A stretch of DNA of 64,000 bases, taken from assembly GCA_028284955.1 (NCBI GenBank), contig JANQQS010000026.1:18068-82067 (forward strand), given 5' to 3'. The stretch comes from Myxococcota bacterium (GTDB lineage Bacteria; Myxococcota_A; Polyangia; Polyangiales; Houyiibacteriaceae). The notes beneath the pieces are model-generated. The model ran no database searches. It was not told where the DNA came from and saw only the letters and a program-made list of their open reading frames with translations. This document shows positions 30,927 to 41,433 of the stretch, one piece after another; positions within the stretch are counted from its first letter, which is position 1, and each line of letters begins with the position of its first letter. The position numbers and the translations under genes were made by a program.

Positions 30927-31481
30927 ATGGCGCGTGACCTCCCCATCGCTGGCGATACCCGGCTGGGCCAGCCCACCGTGATGGACCGGGGTTTGGCAGC
31001 CAAGTACGGCACTCGCTACGTCCACCTGACTGCCTTTGCAATCGATGTAGACAGACTGCGCGCGCACATCGAAGAAGAGGCGGATCCCGAATCACTATGG
31101 CCGTTTGGCTGGGAAGTCTTTCTCACGGAAATGTATATGCTTGCCGTGCTGGACCCCGCAGCCCGCGAAGACTACGGACTCATTGAAGACGTGTGTGTCC
31201 ACATCTTCGAGCTTGGTCCGCAGCAGCAAGCTCTCGGGGCGCAGATTCCTTTTGCGGTATTTGATGCGGTGAATCGCGGAGCGTGGCCAGACTCGCTCCT
31301 CCCACTTTTTGTGGATTGGGACCGGTCCGCGAACAACCTCGTTCAAGATCTCAAACCTCTTTGGGAGCATGCTGAAGACGAAGCAGCCGACCTCGCAGAT
31401 GCATGTTTGCGAGCACCGATGCAGCCGCCGTTCGCCCCGCCCACCAAGCACGCGCTGGCCACCTGGCTCGAGGTCGGCTGA
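30927..31481 (+). CDS. Hypothetical cytoplasmic protein (184 aa), coupled to lgt-like gene
   Basis: An acidic 184-residue protein rich in aromatic and acidic residues (ESLWPFGWEVFLTEMYMLAV, then DYGLIEDVCVHIFELG). No signal peptide, membrane helix or known motif is visible; helices predominate. Its TGA stop shares one base with the ATG of the downstream Lgt-like gene (TGATG), so the two are translated together, which hints at an envelope-related role. I give it no function. Confidence 0.65.
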   Translation: MARDLPIAGDTRLGQPTVMDRGLAAKYGTRYVHLTAFAIDVDRLRAHIEEEADPESLWPFGWEVFLTEMYMLAVLDPAAREDYGLIEDVCVHIFELGPQQQALGAQIPFAVFDAVNRGAWPDSLLPLFVDWDRSANNLVQDLKPLWEHAEDEAADLADACLRAPMQPPFAPPTKHALATWLEVG

Positions 31482-32437
31482 TGGCGCCAGTGGTGTTTCA
31501 TCTCGCCACACCATTTGGTTTCGTGCCGGTGTACTCCTACGGAATCCTGCTTGGGCTCAGCCTGATCGCGATCTGGTATTTTCTTCTCTATGTGGGCGTG
31601 CGCAAAGAGCACTTCAATCGCAGCCTCGCTGCAACATCCCTAGTCGCCGCAACGTGCGGCGCATTGGTGGGTGCACGCGTGCTCTATTGGGCGCTCAATG
31701 GTGAGGCCGATGGGGTGTCGGCGTGGGCGCTTGGAAGCGGAGGGCTCCATGGCTTGGGAGGCATCGGAGGTGGATTGCTCGGCGCATATCTCTACCTTCG
31801 TCGCCGCGGAGTTCCGGTTCTCGCGTGGGCCGACGCGGTAGCGCCATCGCTCGGGCTTGGTGCGTTCCTGACCGAGATCGGCTGCTGGCTTCACGGCTCG
31901 GGGTTCGGCACCGTTCTCGCAACGAGCGCTCCGAGGTGGCTCAAGCGCTTGGGCACATATCCGCGATGGGGCTCGGAGCTGTTTCGGGGCGCCGAAGCGC
32001 ACCGGGAAGGCGCGGCCGCGTTCTATCACCATGTGAGCGTCCCCGAGTACGCCGCGCGTCTATCAGCGGACGCCGATGCATCTCTTCCCGTACATCCGAC
32101 GCAGCTCTATGCGGCTTTGGCCGGGCTCGTGCTGTTCGGGCTTGGATGGAAGATTTTTCGGACGCGCGTGTTTCGTGGTCAGGTGATCCTAGCTATTGTT
32201 GCCGGTCTCGCTGCGACAACGTTTTTCTTCGATTTCTGGGTGGCCGATCCATCGCGCGCTCACCAACTTGGGCTGTCGCCGACTCAGTGGGTTGCGCTCG
32301 GCGCCACGAGCGGGTGCGCGATCTCCTACGCATGGCTGAGGAGACGTTTTCGGCGCGACGGAGACCCCCGGCTCCCTGAGTTTGCCGTCGAAAAAACCAG
32401 CCCTGCAGCACCCTTCGTGCGCCAAGCGGGCGCGTAG
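31481..32437 (+). CDS. Prolipoprotein diacylglyceryl transferase-like membrane protein
   Basis: Lgt transfers diacylglycerol from phosphatidylglycerol to the lipobox Cys of prelipoproteins. This 318-residue protein shares its layout: an opening FGFVPVYSYGILLGLSLIAI, seven or so membrane segments, a Gly-rich loop GLHGLGGIGGGLLGAYLYLR, and HPTQLYAALAG, which matches the conserved H-P-x-Q-L-Y motif. The signature G-R-x-G-N-F-x-N, which contains an essential Arg in E. coli Lgt, here reads FLTEIGCWLHGSGF, without that Arg. It is therefore a divergent paralogue whose transferase activity is uncertain. The genome has many lipoproteins, so a canonical Lgt probably exists elsewhere. Start chosen by the one-base overlap with the upstream gene. 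Confidence 0.8.
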   Translation: MAPVVFHLATPFGFVPVYSYGILLGLSLIAIWYFLLYVGVRKEHFNRSLAATSLVAATCGALVGARVLYWALNGEADGVSAWALGSGGLHGLGGIGGGLLGAYLYLRRRGVPVLAWADAVAPSLGLGAFLTEIGCWLHGSGFGTVLATSAPRWLKRLGTYPRWGSELFRGAEAHREGAAAFYHHVSVPEYAARLSADADASLPVHPTQLYAALAGLVLFGLGWKIFRTRVFRGQVILAIVAGLAATTFFFDFWVADPSRAHQLGLSPTQWVALGATSGCAISYAWLRRRFRRDGDPRLPEFAVEKTSPAAPFVRQAGA

Positions 32438-32461
32438 AACCAGGTGGCGTAGAATCGGGTG
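32432..32461. repeat. 15-nt direct repeat at the 3' end of the lgt-like gene
   Basis: Two units, GCGTAGAACCAGGTG and GCGTAGAATCGGGTG. The TAG stop codon of the lgt-like gene lies in the first. Confidence 0.7.
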
Positions 32462-32476
32462 GAGTCCCGCTCAAGA

Positions 32477-33487
32477 CTATCGGACAGCTTGCTTTTTGAT
32501 CGGCTTCGCGGGCGGTCGATTTCTCTGTTTTTGCGCCCGCATGAATACACGCATGACGGTCGGCGACGTGCGTACCGAATCGAGTTCTAGATCGGGCTGC
32601 CGTTCGAGGGCGGCGCGAAACGATTTCAGCGCCAAGTCCTCTCGCCCGAGTGCGACATATGCGGTGCCAAGCACCTTCTGAATCGTCACCACTTGATTGC
32701 CGGTGAGCGCCCGTGAGCCGAGCAGTCGATTTCCGAGAGCCACTGCGTCTGTGAACTGACCTCGCTCTACATGGCCAAGCAACGCCGGCAGTTTGTCGCT
32801 GATGCGCGACTGCAGCGTTCGCGTCTCGCCCGCGCTCGTGGCGCGACCGGTTTGTTTTTCGAACGCGCGCCGCCCCTCTTCGGAAAGCACGAGCTCCGAA
32901 ATCGGGACCAGTACGATCTGCCCCCGCGACAGTCGGTTCGCTCGAATACGGTTGAAGCGACGCAACAGTTTGATGGGTCCCGTGCCGGGACCGTAGTAGA
33001 GGCGCGCCACGCGAGTGAGCGTATCGTTTTGGGTCGCGACATGCCGCAGCGGATACGGAATGAGCAGCTCCGCTCCTTCGTCAGGTTGAACAGCTGCGTT
33101 TCCTCGATTGGCTTCCACGAGCGCAAACAGACGACGCCGGTCTCCGTAAAACCGGGAAGCCAGCTCAGCCCACGTTTCCCCTGCGCGTACGCGATGGTAA
33201 CTGACCCACGGAATACGCAGCCGGAGTCCCGTCACGATGGCTTGCCCCCCTTGCGAGCTGAGACCGTTTTCCGCCACGATCACGCTTTCTCGTCGTGGCT
33301 CCCCATAATAAAGCTGCGCGATCGATGCGAGCGTCTCGCCCGGCATCACGACATGAGACAAACCATCGGCGCGGATCACGTCGGGATTCTGTGCATCCCA
33401 CACCAAAATACCGAGCACCCCGAGTGTGATCGCGGCAACTCGACGCATCAACCCGGGGGCCGCGCGGCTATGGGTTTTCCGCGACAT
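32477..33487 (-). CDS. LysM-domain envelope protein
   Basis: Starting at MSRKTHSRAAPGLMRR (ATG at 33487) the protein has 336 residues with one N-terminal hydrophobic helix (VAAITLGVLGILVW). Three LysM-like modules follow: HVVMPGETLASIAQLYYGE, HRVRAGETWAELASRFYGD and HVATQNDTLTRVARLYYGP, each with the usual G-E/D-T-L-x-x-I-A core. LysM binds peptidoglycan glycan chains, so it should sit at the cell wall. The C-terminal 110 residues are helical and TPR-like (TIQKVLGTAYVALGREDLAL). The start overlaps the end of the kinase gene by 20 nt, so the kinase and the wall-binding protein are co-expressed, and the kinase may act on it or sense through it. Confidence 0.82.
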   Translation of the reverse strand: MSRKTHSRAAPGLMRRVAAITLGVLGILVWDAQNPDVIRADGLSHVVMPGETLASIAQLYYGEPRRESVIVAENGLSSQGGQAIVTGLRLRIPWVSYHRVRAGETWAELASRFYGDRRRLFALVEANRGNAAVQPDEGAELLIPYPLRHVATQNDTLTRVARLYYGPGTGPIKLLRRFNRIRANRLSRGQIVLVPISELVLSEEGRRAFEKQTGRATSAGETRTLQSRISDKLPALLGHVERGQFTDAVALGNRLLGSRALTGNQVVTIQKVLGTAYVALGREDLALKSFRAALERQPDLELDSVRTSPTVMRVFMRAQKQRNRPPAKPIKKQAVR

Positions 33488-34808
33488 CCGCCTGTTCCGA
33501 ATCAACGAGCGCTTCGAGCGATTCCGAAAGCACGCGCGTTTCACCCGTTCGAATATCTACCTCCCGCGAAAGCTCGCGAAAAAACGGGTTCACCAGGCGC
33601 ACGAAATGCGAACCGGCGCTCAGCGGAATTTTTTGGGCCGAAGGAGTCGTCATGACTTTCTGACCATCGACGTATACCGTAGCCCAGGGATCCACAACGA
33701 CTTTCAGATACCCGGCGCGCTCGGGAACCACCGCGCCGCGCGCCCGAGTGGCGAAGCTCTTTGGGCTCCATGTCAGGTTGCCCGCAGCGGCCTGAATCGC
33801 CCCCCCGCCAGCCAATACTCCTGCCAACATAAGCCCCTGAATCAACGCCACATGTGGCAGTAGCGATCGGTCCTTGGGCCCTCGCCAGATGCCCCGCGGC
33901 CCTCCCGCGTTGAGAATCGCATCGGCCTCTTGGTCGGTCATGACGCCCACATCTCGAAGATACATCACGACTCGAGCGTTGTAATTCATAGGAACCCGAG
34001 GCGCGAGAAACTCCATCAAATCATCGATGAGTGCCTGCGTCGATGAATAGCGATTGGCGATCATCTTTTCCATACAGCGCGCCAAGATGCGCTCCAGCTG
34101 ACGCGGTACCGTGCTGTTGATCTTTCGAGGGGAAACGTATCGATCGAGGCGAATCTTCTGCATCACCGTGCGCGTATCGTCTTCTACAAACGGTTTGAGG
34201 CCCGTGATCATCTGATACAGCACGATACCGACCGAAAACACATCGCTCCTGAAATCCAGCTTGTCGCCAAGGATTTGCTCCGGACTCATGTAGCTCGGCG
34301 TTCCGAGCCCCGTTCCTGTTTCGGTAAGATCGCTCAGCTTGTCGTCGCGCGCGATGCCGAAATCCATGAGTTTTACTTCACCCTGTTTGGAAATCATGAT
34401 GTTCGCGGGCTTGATGTCGCGGTGAATGATTCCCCGAAAATGCGCATAATCGAGTGCCCGGGTGACTTGCAGAGCGATGATCGCGGCTACCTCGATAGGA
34501 AGCGTAGGCGTGTGCTCAAGCAGATCGTACAGATCGATGCCCTGCACGTACTCCATGACGATGTACATGGAGCGGCCGTCCTTAACAAAATCGATGACGT
34601 GTAGAATGTTTTCATGCTGAAGCGACGCCATGAAATGCGCTTCTCGCTCGAAGCGCTTGGCAAACTGACTATCCATCGCGATGGAAGGCTTCAAAGCCTT
34701 GATCGCGACAAGTCGACCCAGCGGTTCCTGAACGGCCTTGTACACCACCGCCATTCCCCCGCTACCGATCTCTCCCAAGATACGGCAGTTGGCTATTCGA
34801 TCGGTCAT
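33468..34808 (-). CDS. Ser/Thr protein kinase with PEGA domain
   Basis: A complete Hanks-type kinase of 446 residues. Gly-rich loop GSGGMAVVYK (15-24), VAIK Lys at 38, HRDIKPAN (129-136), DFGIA (149-153), and the activation segment ending in SPEQ are all intact, so it should be active. A hydrophobic segment near 330-345 (LPHVALIQGLMLAGVLAGGG) could cross the membrane and puts the C-terminal PEGA domain (YLKVVVDPWATVYVDGQKVM, then SAGSHFVRLVNPFFREL) outside. It is the first gene of a two-gene unit with the LysM protein and is divergent from the sigma-like gene at 34932. The signal it senses is not known. Confidence 0.93.
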   Translation of the reverse strand: MTDRIANCRILGEIGSGGMAVVYKAVQEPLGRLVAIKALKPSIAMDSQFAKRFEREAHFMASLQHENILHVIDFVKDGRSMYIVMEYVQGIDLYDLLEHTPTLPIEVAAIIALQVTRALDYAHFRGIIHRDIKPANIMISKQGEVKLMDFGIARDDKLSDLTETGTGLGTPSYMSPEQILGDKLDFRSDVFSVGIVLYQMITGLKPFVEDDTRTVMQKIRLDRYVSPRKINSTVPRQLERILARCMEKMIANRYSSTQALIDDLMEFLAPRVPMNYNARVVMYLRDVGVMTDQEADAILNAGGPRGIWRGPKDRSLLPHVALIQGLMLAGVLAGGGAIQAAAGNLTWSPKSFATRARGAVVPERAGYLKVVVDPWATVYVDGQKVMTTPSAQKIPLSAGSHFVRLVNPFFRELSREVDIRTGETRVLSESLEALVDSEQADVAENP

Positions 34809-34931
34809 CGGACGCGTCGATGGTAAGAAGCCGGTTCGGCCTTGTCAAAGGAAACCGCTGAAATTGCGGTGTGTTTCCGTGCTCACAGTTGACCTGGGAG
34901 TCGTACCTCGGCACGATAATCGCGGAGCGAG

Positions 34932-36428
34932 ATGTCGACGACTGTCCCCCCGAGGCGAGCCCCTGAACGCGGTCTGATCGAACGCTGTGCAGCTGGAGAA
35001 GACGATGCGTGGCGGGAACTGATCACGACCCATGCTGCGTTGATCGAAGCGGTGGTGGTGTGCGCTTTGCACGACTCTCAGCTAGCAAAGCTCGATGAAT
35101 CGCAGGCTCTCACGGCTCAGTTCTGGGAAGATTTGCGAGCGAACGACGCGGAAATCCTACGTGACTGGAACGGTACGAGCCTTCGGCACTATCTCGCACT
35201 GGTAGCAAGACGCACCGCCGAGTCTTACTTGCACAGCACCACCACCACCGCGCAATTGGTGACGAGCGACTTTGCTCACGCAACGCTCACCGACAGTTCC
35301 GCACCCGACCTCGTACCAAGTGCCGAACCTGCGCCGTTCGACAAACTCTCCCTGCAATTTCAGGCAATGATCCGGCTGCGGCGGCTCGGACTAGATCTCG
35401 ACTCCATCGCCGCTGTGTTGGGCATGTCTCAGGCATCGGTGACCCAAAATATGCAGCGAGCCGCCCACAAACTCACACAGCTACAAACCGCAACCCCGTC
35501 TCAAGCGCAACTTCCAACTTCGCAAACGAACCAAACAGACCTGGAGCTAGCTTGGCGCCTCGTGCTGGGATGCGCGCCAACTTCTGAGCGAGTCGATGCC
35601 GCGCTGCGAAGCGAACAAGAGCCAGCCCTCCGTGCAATTCGTGATCGCGTTCAAATCACGTTTGCGCAAGCCCACGACATGACCGCTGCACGGCCATGCG
35701 ACTCAGGAAAAAGCTGTCTTTCCGAGCTCGACCTTGTCTACCTCGTGGACGGAACGATGCGTGGTTCGGCGAAGGCCGCTGCCGAATCCCAACTTTCGTC
35801 CTGCATGCTATGCCTTTACGCCGTTGCGAATCTGACCCTCGACATGAGGATGGCCAGAATTTTTCGAGACGCGAAAGGAACGCATCGGGCGCTGCAGGTT
35901 GCCGCCGCGTGCATTGCCACCGAACGAGCCTCCGCCGCAGAAATCAAAGCTCGAGAAGCGCTCGATGAAGGCGCGCTTCGCGCCGCGGAGCTCATCCGTG
36001 TGGCCCTCGTCGCCCACAACCTGCCCGGCCGCGAAGCCATCTCCCGCGAAACCAGCCGGGTCGTCACCGCGCCGCAAATACCGACCGATCTAGAAGCTCC
36101 CATTATGGGTATCGAAGCGCTCGTGTCGGGGGACGTGACCGGGGCGTACCGCGCTGTCGACGAGCACGGGGCGAAACAAAATATCGGAGCGCGTCTCCGG
36201 CTGCTCGCTGCCGCGGCGGGTCACGACCTCCCCGAGGCACACGAGCGCGCCGAGGAAATCTTGTCGCGAACCAGCGCCGATCCTGGCTTGCGCCGAGACG
36301 CCGAAGCCGTCGCGGCTCTGCCGGACCACCGGGCGCTGCCGCGAGAAATCTTGCTGGAACGTCTCGCGGACGCGCTTCCCGATCTCGCTCGCTTTTTGAT
36401 CACCCATTCCGGCGACGCGCCCGTCTAA
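34932..36428 (+). CDS. Sigma-70-like and anti-sigma-like fusion protein
   Basis: A 498-residue protein. Residues about 15-100 ([20 protein letters not shown], then [18 protein letters not shown]) resemble region 2 of ECF sigma factors. Residues about 140-175 ([33 protein letters not shown]) are a region-4-like helix-turn-helix. Residues about 255-305 ([20 protein letters not shown], then [15 protein letters not shown]) look like a zf-HC2 anti-sigma domain, but the His of the H-x3-C-x2-C zinc site is Gln. The last 190 residues are helical and unknown. No membrane helix is seen. It could be a self-regulated regulator or a transcription-inactive relic. It converges on the Ig-repeat gene, the two stops overlapping by 4 nt. 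Confidence 0.65.
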   Translation: MSTTVPPRRAPERGLIERCAAGEDDAWRELITTHAALIEAVVVCALHDSQLAKLDESQALTAQFWEDLRANDAEILRDWNGTSLRHYLALVARRTAESYLHSTTTTAQLVTSDFAHATLTDSSAPDLVPSAEPAPFDKLSLQFQAMIRLRRLGLDLDSIAAVLGMSQASVTQNMQRAAHKLTQLQTATPSQAQLPTSQTNQTDLELAWRLVLGCAPTSERVDAALRSEQEPALRAIRDRVQITFAQAHDMTAARPCDSGKSCLSELDLVYLVDGTMRGSAKAAAESQLSSCMLCLYAVANLTLDMRMARIFRDAKGTHRALQVAAACIATERASAAEIKAREALDEGALRAAELIRVALVAHNLPGREAISRETSRVVTAPQIPTDLEAPIMGIEALVSGDVTGAYRAVDEHGAKQNIGARLRLLAAAAGHDLPEAHERAEEILSRTSADPGLRRDAEAVAALPDHRALPREILLERLADALPDLARFLITHSGDAPV

Positions 36429-39400
36429 GCTTCGATTTCGCGTCGCGCTGAGCGTGCCGACGGAGTGCCCTTCCGCTTTCGTCGTCGCCGCGCCACGCAG
36501 ACTGCCATACCGATCAGAATGAGCGCCGCCGGAATGTGTGACGTTTGTCCGGACCGCATAGCACAGAGCGCACCTCCAGAGAGCCCCGATCCTTCGGGCG
36601 CCGTCGCGGCGTTTTCGTCGAAATCGAGATAGTCCGGAATCCCATCGCCGTCGCTGTCCACGACGCCTTCGTCTTCGTCGCGCCGACCGTCGTTATCCGA
36701 ATTCGTGTCGAGATAGTTCGGTGTTCCGTCGTCGTCTACGTCCTCTCCGAACATCTCAGCGTCGGCGCGCTCTCGGGCGGTTGGAATCATGTCGCCGTCG
36801 TCGTCGGCATCGAGATAGTCGGGTTCTCCGTCTCGATCGGTATCTACCGCCACACCACCCGGAGTTTCGTCTGCCGTCGAGACGCCATCGCCGTCGTCGT
36901 CGGTATCGAGGTGGTCGGGAACGGAATCAAGATCGGTATCCATCACCTGCCCCTCAGAGACCTCGACCAGCGTCAATCGGCCATCCCCATCGTCATCGAA
37001 ATCCAGGTAGTTGGGCTGGCCATCGCCATCAGTGTCGGTATCTTGGCCTTCCACGCGCTCAAGCGCAGTGGGGATTCCGTCGCCGTCGTCGTCCGGATCT
37101 TCAAAGTTTGGAATGCCGTCACCATCGCTATCGATCGGCACTCCATCCGGCCGTTCTGCTTCGTTGGAAAGACCATCCCCATCCGCATCGCCCGTGGGAT
37201 CGTCGATCACGAATGCTTGGCTGGTGGTTGCGGTGTTTCCGAGCGCGTCGGTCGCCACCGCAGTCACACGGTGAGCTCCCGCATCAATGTCGGAAGTGGG
37301 GGTGGCCACCCAGTCGCCCGTCACAGCATCGGCAGTGGCAGTGGCCACCGGATTTCCGTCAAGTGCCACTTCAACGGTGGCTCCTGGTTCGGCGCTTCCC
37401 GTGATCATCGGCCGCGGGCCACCCACGACAGCTCCCTCAGCCGGCATCGTAATGCTCACAAACGTTTCTGTATCGACCGTGATCGACCGCGCATCAGCCC
37501 CGCGAATGCCGCTGCTGTCGGTGACCACCGCTTCGAATACGTGCAGACCATCGGTGAGCGCGTCGGTCGGGGTGTACGACCAGTCCCCCGACGCATCTGC
37601 GTCCACGGTATCGACCGTGGTTCCGTCAATCACGATCTCCACCGAAGCGTTCATCGGCGCAGTGCCGCGGATCTCAGGGGTCGCATCTGAAATCATCGAC
37701 GAACTTGGTTCCACAATCTCGACCTCGGGCGCATTGCCCACAGTGAACTGATGGCTGTCGCTTGCGGTGTTGCCCGCATCGTCTGTCGATTCGACCCGCA
37801 CCGTATGCATACCCAGCGATAGCGGAGACGAGCCTGTGAGCCCCCAGCGACCGTCCGCGGCTGCGGTTGCGGTGCCAATCATCACGCTGTCCACGATCAC
37901 GATCACCGAGGCCCCGGGATCGGAAATCCCTGAAATAAGTGGGGTTGTGTCGGTCGTGCCTGTTTGGTCAGCGGGCGTCACCAAGATCAATGTGGGGAGC
38001 GCCGTGTCGACGACGAAAGAGCTGCGGGCGATCGCGACGTTTCCTGCGGCGTCTGTGACACTCATCACAATATCGTGAGAGCCATCCTCCAGGTCGCTGC
38101 TCAGGCTCACCACAAAACGGCCGCTGGCGTCCACCACCACGCTACCCACCAATACCGAGTCAACCAGCACCTGTACGGTCGCGCCCGGCTCTGCCGTACC
38201 TTCGATATCCGGCCGCGCGGTGCCAATCGTGCCCGCAGGACCGGAGACGCTCACCATCGTCGTGGTATCGATCTCAAAACTCGTAGTCGCTCGACCCATG
38301 CCCATGCCATCAAGATTGGTGACCTCAGCGACGTACGATCCATCCATGAACGCAGTGGCCGCGTCGCACGACCAGTCCCCCGACGCGTCGACGGTCGCGG
38401 AGCACACCACCGCCGAGTCAACTTCCACCTGAATCGACAGCCCTGCTTCCCCAGTGCCTGAAAACGAAGGAGTCGAATCTCGACTCACGCTCCCGTTCGC
38501 CGGCGCATCGATGGTCAGCGCGGTGCACGTCGCGCCATCTCCAGTAAAGCCTGCTGCACAGGAGCACACAAACGATCCTTCCGTGTTCATACACACCGCG
38601 TTGGCTCCGCACGCAGCCATGCCGGTCGAGCATTCATCCACATCCGAACACGTCGAAGCGCGAGACCCCAGCGCAAGATAGCGAGCCCCACGCTGCGAAA
38701 AGTTGTAGATCCCGAGCGCGCCATCGGGAAACGTCTCCCCCATGGGAGGCTCGACATTGAACTGCTCCACGCCATCCACTCGTACGATCAAGCGGTCGTC
38801 GCGGTACGTAATATCGAACCGATAGGTCGTACTCGTGACCCACCCTGTCGACCCAAGCGAGGAAGCGCGCCCCAGCTCGGTGACCGCGCCCACGTGGTCC
38901 CATAGATCGGTATCCACCGTGGTCGGCGTTTGATCAGGTTCGCCTTGTATCCGGGAAAGAGCGAGCCCTTCCGCTGCTCCGCTTTGCGCAGCGCCCTTCC
39001 AGTCGACGAGCAAATAGTCGGCGGATGAGCTGGTGGTATCTCCCGGTTCAAAGCCGATCACAAAACCGACGAAATCATCGTCAGAGCCAGATTCGACGCG
39101 CACCTCGAAGCTGTATGTCTGCGCCTTCGCGTCGGTGGCTCCGATCACAATCGTCGGTGACGAATTCGAATCCTGAAAGGCAGAGGAGCCATCTGCCGCG
39201 ATCGTCCAATCGGGCGTATCTCCGCTCGCGTACGATTCCTCGGTCGTTGCGTCAAAGGTGGGCGGCCGCAAACAAACGTATCCATCTTCCGTGCCGCACA
39301 TAGCGTCGCAACCGTCACCGATGATGCTATTGCCATCGTCACATTCCTCGGCGTCCACCACCACGCCATCGGGAGCGCCACCCACGCACTGGGCGTGCGC

Positions 39401-39481
39401 GAGTTCCGCTCCGGACCACCAAGTCACGAGGCCGGCTAGTGCAACCATTGAGCTCAACGATGAGTAGGCTAGTCGCCGCAT
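36425..39481 (-). CDS. Large surface protein: Cys-rich repeat, EGF, Ig-like and TSP3 repeats, MYXO-CTERM-like tail
   Basis: Start is the ATG at 39481, preceded by GAGGAG; the frame opens further upstream but [20 protein letters not shown] is a proper signal peptide. In order, the 1018-residue protein has a Myxococcus Cys-rich motif ([18 protein letters not shown]), a lectin-like domain of about 160 residues ([17 protein letters not shown]), an EGF-like unit ([16 protein letters not shown]), five or six bacterial Ig-like repeats (for example [20 protein letters not shown]), and about nine Asp-rich thrombospondin type 3 repeats ([20 protein letters not shown]), which bind calcium. The end, [10 protein letters not shown], a hydrophobic helix ([15 protein letters not shown]) and RRRRKRK, is a MYXO-CTERM-like sorting tail, so it is probably displayed at the surface, perhaps for adhesion. 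Confidence 0.88.
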   Translation of the reverse strand: MRRLAYSSLSSMVALAGLVTWWSGAELAHAQCVGGAPDGVVVDAEECDDGNSIIGDGCDAMCGTEDGYVCLRPPTFDATTEESYASGDTPDWTIAADGSSAFQDSNSSPTIVIGATDAKAQTYSFEVRVESGSDDDFVGFVIGFEPGDTTSSSADYLLVDWKGAAQSGAAEGLALSRIQGEPDQTPTTVDTDLWDHVGAVTELGRASSLGSTGWVTSTTYRFDITYRDDRLIVRVDGVEQFNVEPPMGETFPDGALGIYNFSQRGARYLALGSRASTCSDVDECSTGMAACGANAVCMNTEGSFVCSCAAGFTGDGATCTALTIDAPANGSVSRDSTPSFSGTGEAGLSIQVEVDSAVVCSATVDASGDWSCDAATAFMDGSYVAEVTNLDGMGMGRATTSFEIDTTTMVSVSGPAGTIGTARPDIEGTAEPGATVQVLVDSVLVGSVVVDASGRFVVSLSSDLEDGSHDIVMSVTDAAGNVAIARSSFVVDTALPTLILVTPADQTGTTDTTPLISGISDPGASVIVIVDSVMIGTATAAADGRWGLTGSSPLSLGMHTVRVESTDDAGNTASDSHQFTVGNAPEVEIVEPSSSMISDATPEIRGTAPMNASVEIVIDGTTVDTVDADASGDWSYTPTDALTDGLHVFEAVVTDSSGIRGADARSITVDTETFVSITMPAEGAVVGGPRPMITGSAEPGATVEVALDGNPVATATADAVTGDWVATPTSDIDAGAHRVTAVATDALGNTATTSQAFVIDDPTGDADGDGLSNEAERPDGVPIDSDGDGIPNFEDPDDDGDGIPTALERVEGQDTDTDGDGQPNYLDFDDDGDGRLTLVEVSEGQVMDTDLDSVPDHLDTDDDGDGVSTADETPGGVAVDTDRDGEPDYLDADDDGDMIPTARERADAEMFGEDVDDDGTPNYLDTNSDNDGRRDEDEGVVDSDGDGIPDYLDFDENAATAPEGSGLSGGALCAMRSGQTSHIPAALILIGMAVCVARRRRKRKGTPSARSARREIEA

Positions 39482-39594
39482 GTTCGTTCTCCTCGGGGGC
39501 GCTGTTGGCGCCGCGGGGTTCATGAAACGGTACCGTGTCCCCCGCTTGCGAGGCCAAAAAAACACCGACGTTTCGTTTCAAGCCAGCTGTGCGC

Positions 39595-40620
39595 TCAGAA
39601 CAAGTCTCGCTGCGAAGACGGCGCGCTCTTTCCCAAGTGCGAAAATGCTTTTCGCGTGGCGGTACGACCTCTGGCGGTTCGCGCAATGAAGCCTTGCTGC
39701 AATAGGTATGGCTCGTAGACGTCTTCGAGCGTGTCCCGTGGTTCGCTCAGCGCAGCGGCAAGCGTTTCAATCCCCACCGGGCCTCCGTCGTAGTGCTCGA
39801 TGATCACCCGCATGTACTTCCGGTCCATATCGTCTAATCCAGCACGGTCGACGTCCAGCCGGTCGAGGCTCTCCCGTGCCGTTTCGAGGTCCAGCGCGCC
39901 GTTCGAAAGCACTTCCGCAAAATCACGACCGCGCCGGAGCAGCCGATTGGCAATCCGAGGCGTGCCTCGAGACCGCGCGGCGATTTCTTGCGACGCGTCC
40001 GGCGTGATCTCGATTCCCAGTAAACCCGCGCTTCGCGTCACGATTTTCGAGAGCTCGTCTGGCGCATAGTATTCGAGGCGTGCGGGATACCCAAAGCGAG
40101 AGCGCATCGGGTTAGAAAGCAAGCCTGTGCGCGTGGTGGCTCCCACCAAGGTAAACGGGTGAAGGCGAAGCTGGAGCGACTGCGCGTAGGGCCCATCGCC
40201 GTGAACCACGTCGATACGAAAATCTTCCACCGCGGTATAGAGATTTTCTTCCACCGCGGGGGTCAAGCGATGGATCTCGTCAATAAACAGAATGTCGTTT
40301 GGCTCAAGTTTCGTCAGCAACGCCGCGAGCTGCCCTTTGTGTTCAATGGCCGGGCCCGAGGTCATATGCAGATGGACTCCTCGCTCCTCGGCGAGAATCA
40401 GCGCGAGGGTCGTTTTGCCGAGCCCCGGTGGACCACAGAGCAATACATGATCGACCGGTTCTCCTCGGCGGCGAGCCGCTTCGACGAATACACGAAGGTT
40501 GCTGCGAATCTTTTCCTGACCCACAAAATCATCGAAGCGAGCCGGTCGAAGCGCGACTTCGTAGGGTCTGTCGGGCTCTTGCGCCTCCGCGCTGATGCTT
40601 CGTTCTGCCGCTTCAACCAC
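39595..40620 (-). CDS. ruvB: Holliday junction branch-migration ATPase RuvB
   Basis: A 341-residue AAA+ motor that drives branch migration with Ruv[21 protein letters not shown] opens the family; Walker A is GPPGLGKTT, Walker [10 protein letters not shown], sensor region [19 protein letters not shown] and the arginine finger precede a winged-helix end ([24 protein letters not shown]). All expected residues are present. The gene lies 38 nt downstream of ruvA on the same strand. ruvC and yebC lie about 4 kb upstream beyond two inserted genes. Confidence 0.98.
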   Translation of the reverse strand: MVEAAERSISAEAQEPDRPYEVALRPARFDDFVGQEKIRSNLRVFVEAARRRGEPVDHVLLCGPPGLGKTTLALILAEERGVHLHMTSGPAIEHKGQLAALLTKLEPNDILFIDEIHRLTPAVEENLYTAVEDFRIDVVHGDGPYAQSLQLRLHPFTLVGATTRTGLLSNPMRSRFGYPARLEYYAPDELSKIVTRSAGLLGIEITPDASQEIAARSRGTPRIANRLLRRGRDFAEVLSNGALDLETARESLDRLDVDRAGLDDMDRKYMRVIIEHYDGGPVGIETLAAALSEPRDTLEDVYEPYLLQQGFIARTARGRTATRKAFSHLGKSAPSSQRDLF

Positions 40621-40658
40621 GCTTGTCTCCAGATTCGTTTACGTTCCCACGATAGAGG

Positions 40659-41264
40659 TCACGAAAGCCGTGCGAGCGCTTCGCGGAGCAGGCTCTCCAC
40701 CGAGCTATCCGGCGAAGCATCGCCGAGCCCCGTCAGCGCTTGTTCCGCGTCGTTCTTTCGATATCCGAGCTGGATCAACGCAGACACCACGGCGTCACCG
40801 TTTTGGTATTCAGTCGTCGCTGTCACCGGGGCTGATCGGGCAGGACCGGCAATCGGCATATCGCGCAGCTTATCTTTGAGATCGATCAAGATGCGTTCGA
40901 TAGTTTTGCGACCGACTCCGGGAATCCCCTTAAACGCAGCTTTGTCGTCGCGCGCCACGGCCGCCGCAAGGTCACCCGGACTCAACCGACCAAGGATGGC
41001 CAAAGCAAGCTTAGGGCCAATGCTGGAGACGCTGAGCAACGCGCGAAACACCCGTCGCTGCTGTTGCGACTCGAACCCGAAAAGCGTGATGGCATCCTCG
41101 CGCACATGGGTATGCACGCTCAACGTGACCTCCGATCCGTCTGCGACCACTCGTCCATGCGCGCCAGCAGGAACGAATAGTTCGTATCCGACGCCTCGCA
41201 CATCGAGCACAATCGACCCTTCTGGGTCTCGCTCTACGACTTCACCTTTGAGCCTTCCAATCAC
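40659..41264 (-). CDS. ruvA: Holliday junction DNA-binding protein RuvA
   Basis: RuvA grips the four-way junction and recruits RuvB. The 201-residue protein begins MIGRLKGEVVERDPEGSIVL, the OB-fold domain, then two helix-hairpin-helix motifs (LLSVSSIGPKLALAILGRL and FKGIPGVGRKTIERILIDLK) and a short C-terminal UBA-like domain (ALIQLGYRKNDAEQAL) that contacts RuvB. Length and order are normal. It starts the ruvAB unit; a 15-nt repeat array lies about 100 nt upstream between it and the divergent sulfatase-GDPD gene. Confidence 0.97.
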   Translation of the reverse strand: MIGRLKGEVVERDPEGSIVLDVRGVGYELFVPAGAHGRVVADGSEVTLSVHTHVREDAITLFGFESQQQRRVFRALLSVSSIGPKLALAILGRLSPGDLAAAVARDDKAAFKGIPGVGRKTIERILIDLKDKLRDMPIAGPARSAPVTATTEYQNGDAVVSALIQLGYRKNDAEQALTGLGDASPDSSVESLLREALARLS

Positions 41265-41365
41265 AGACCCTCGTTTGTGGTATTGATGAACGTGTTCTTT
41301 GCCGTCGCTGCCCGCAATCGCGCCGACGACATGTGTAGCAGGTTGCGATCCTCGTCACAAAGCCA

Positions 41366-41410
41366 GACCCCGCTCCGCCTGATTCGACTCCGCCCGATTC
41401 GACTCCGCCC
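41366..41410. repeat. 15-nt tandem repeat between ruvA and the sulfatase gene
   Basis: Two perfect units of GATTCGACTCCGCCC (41381-41395, 41396-41410), with a diverged copy before them. The array lies in the promoter region shared by divergent genes, so copy changes could alter spacing of control sites. Confidence 0.8.
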
Positions 41411-41433
41411 GACAGACCTCGACCCTGCACACC

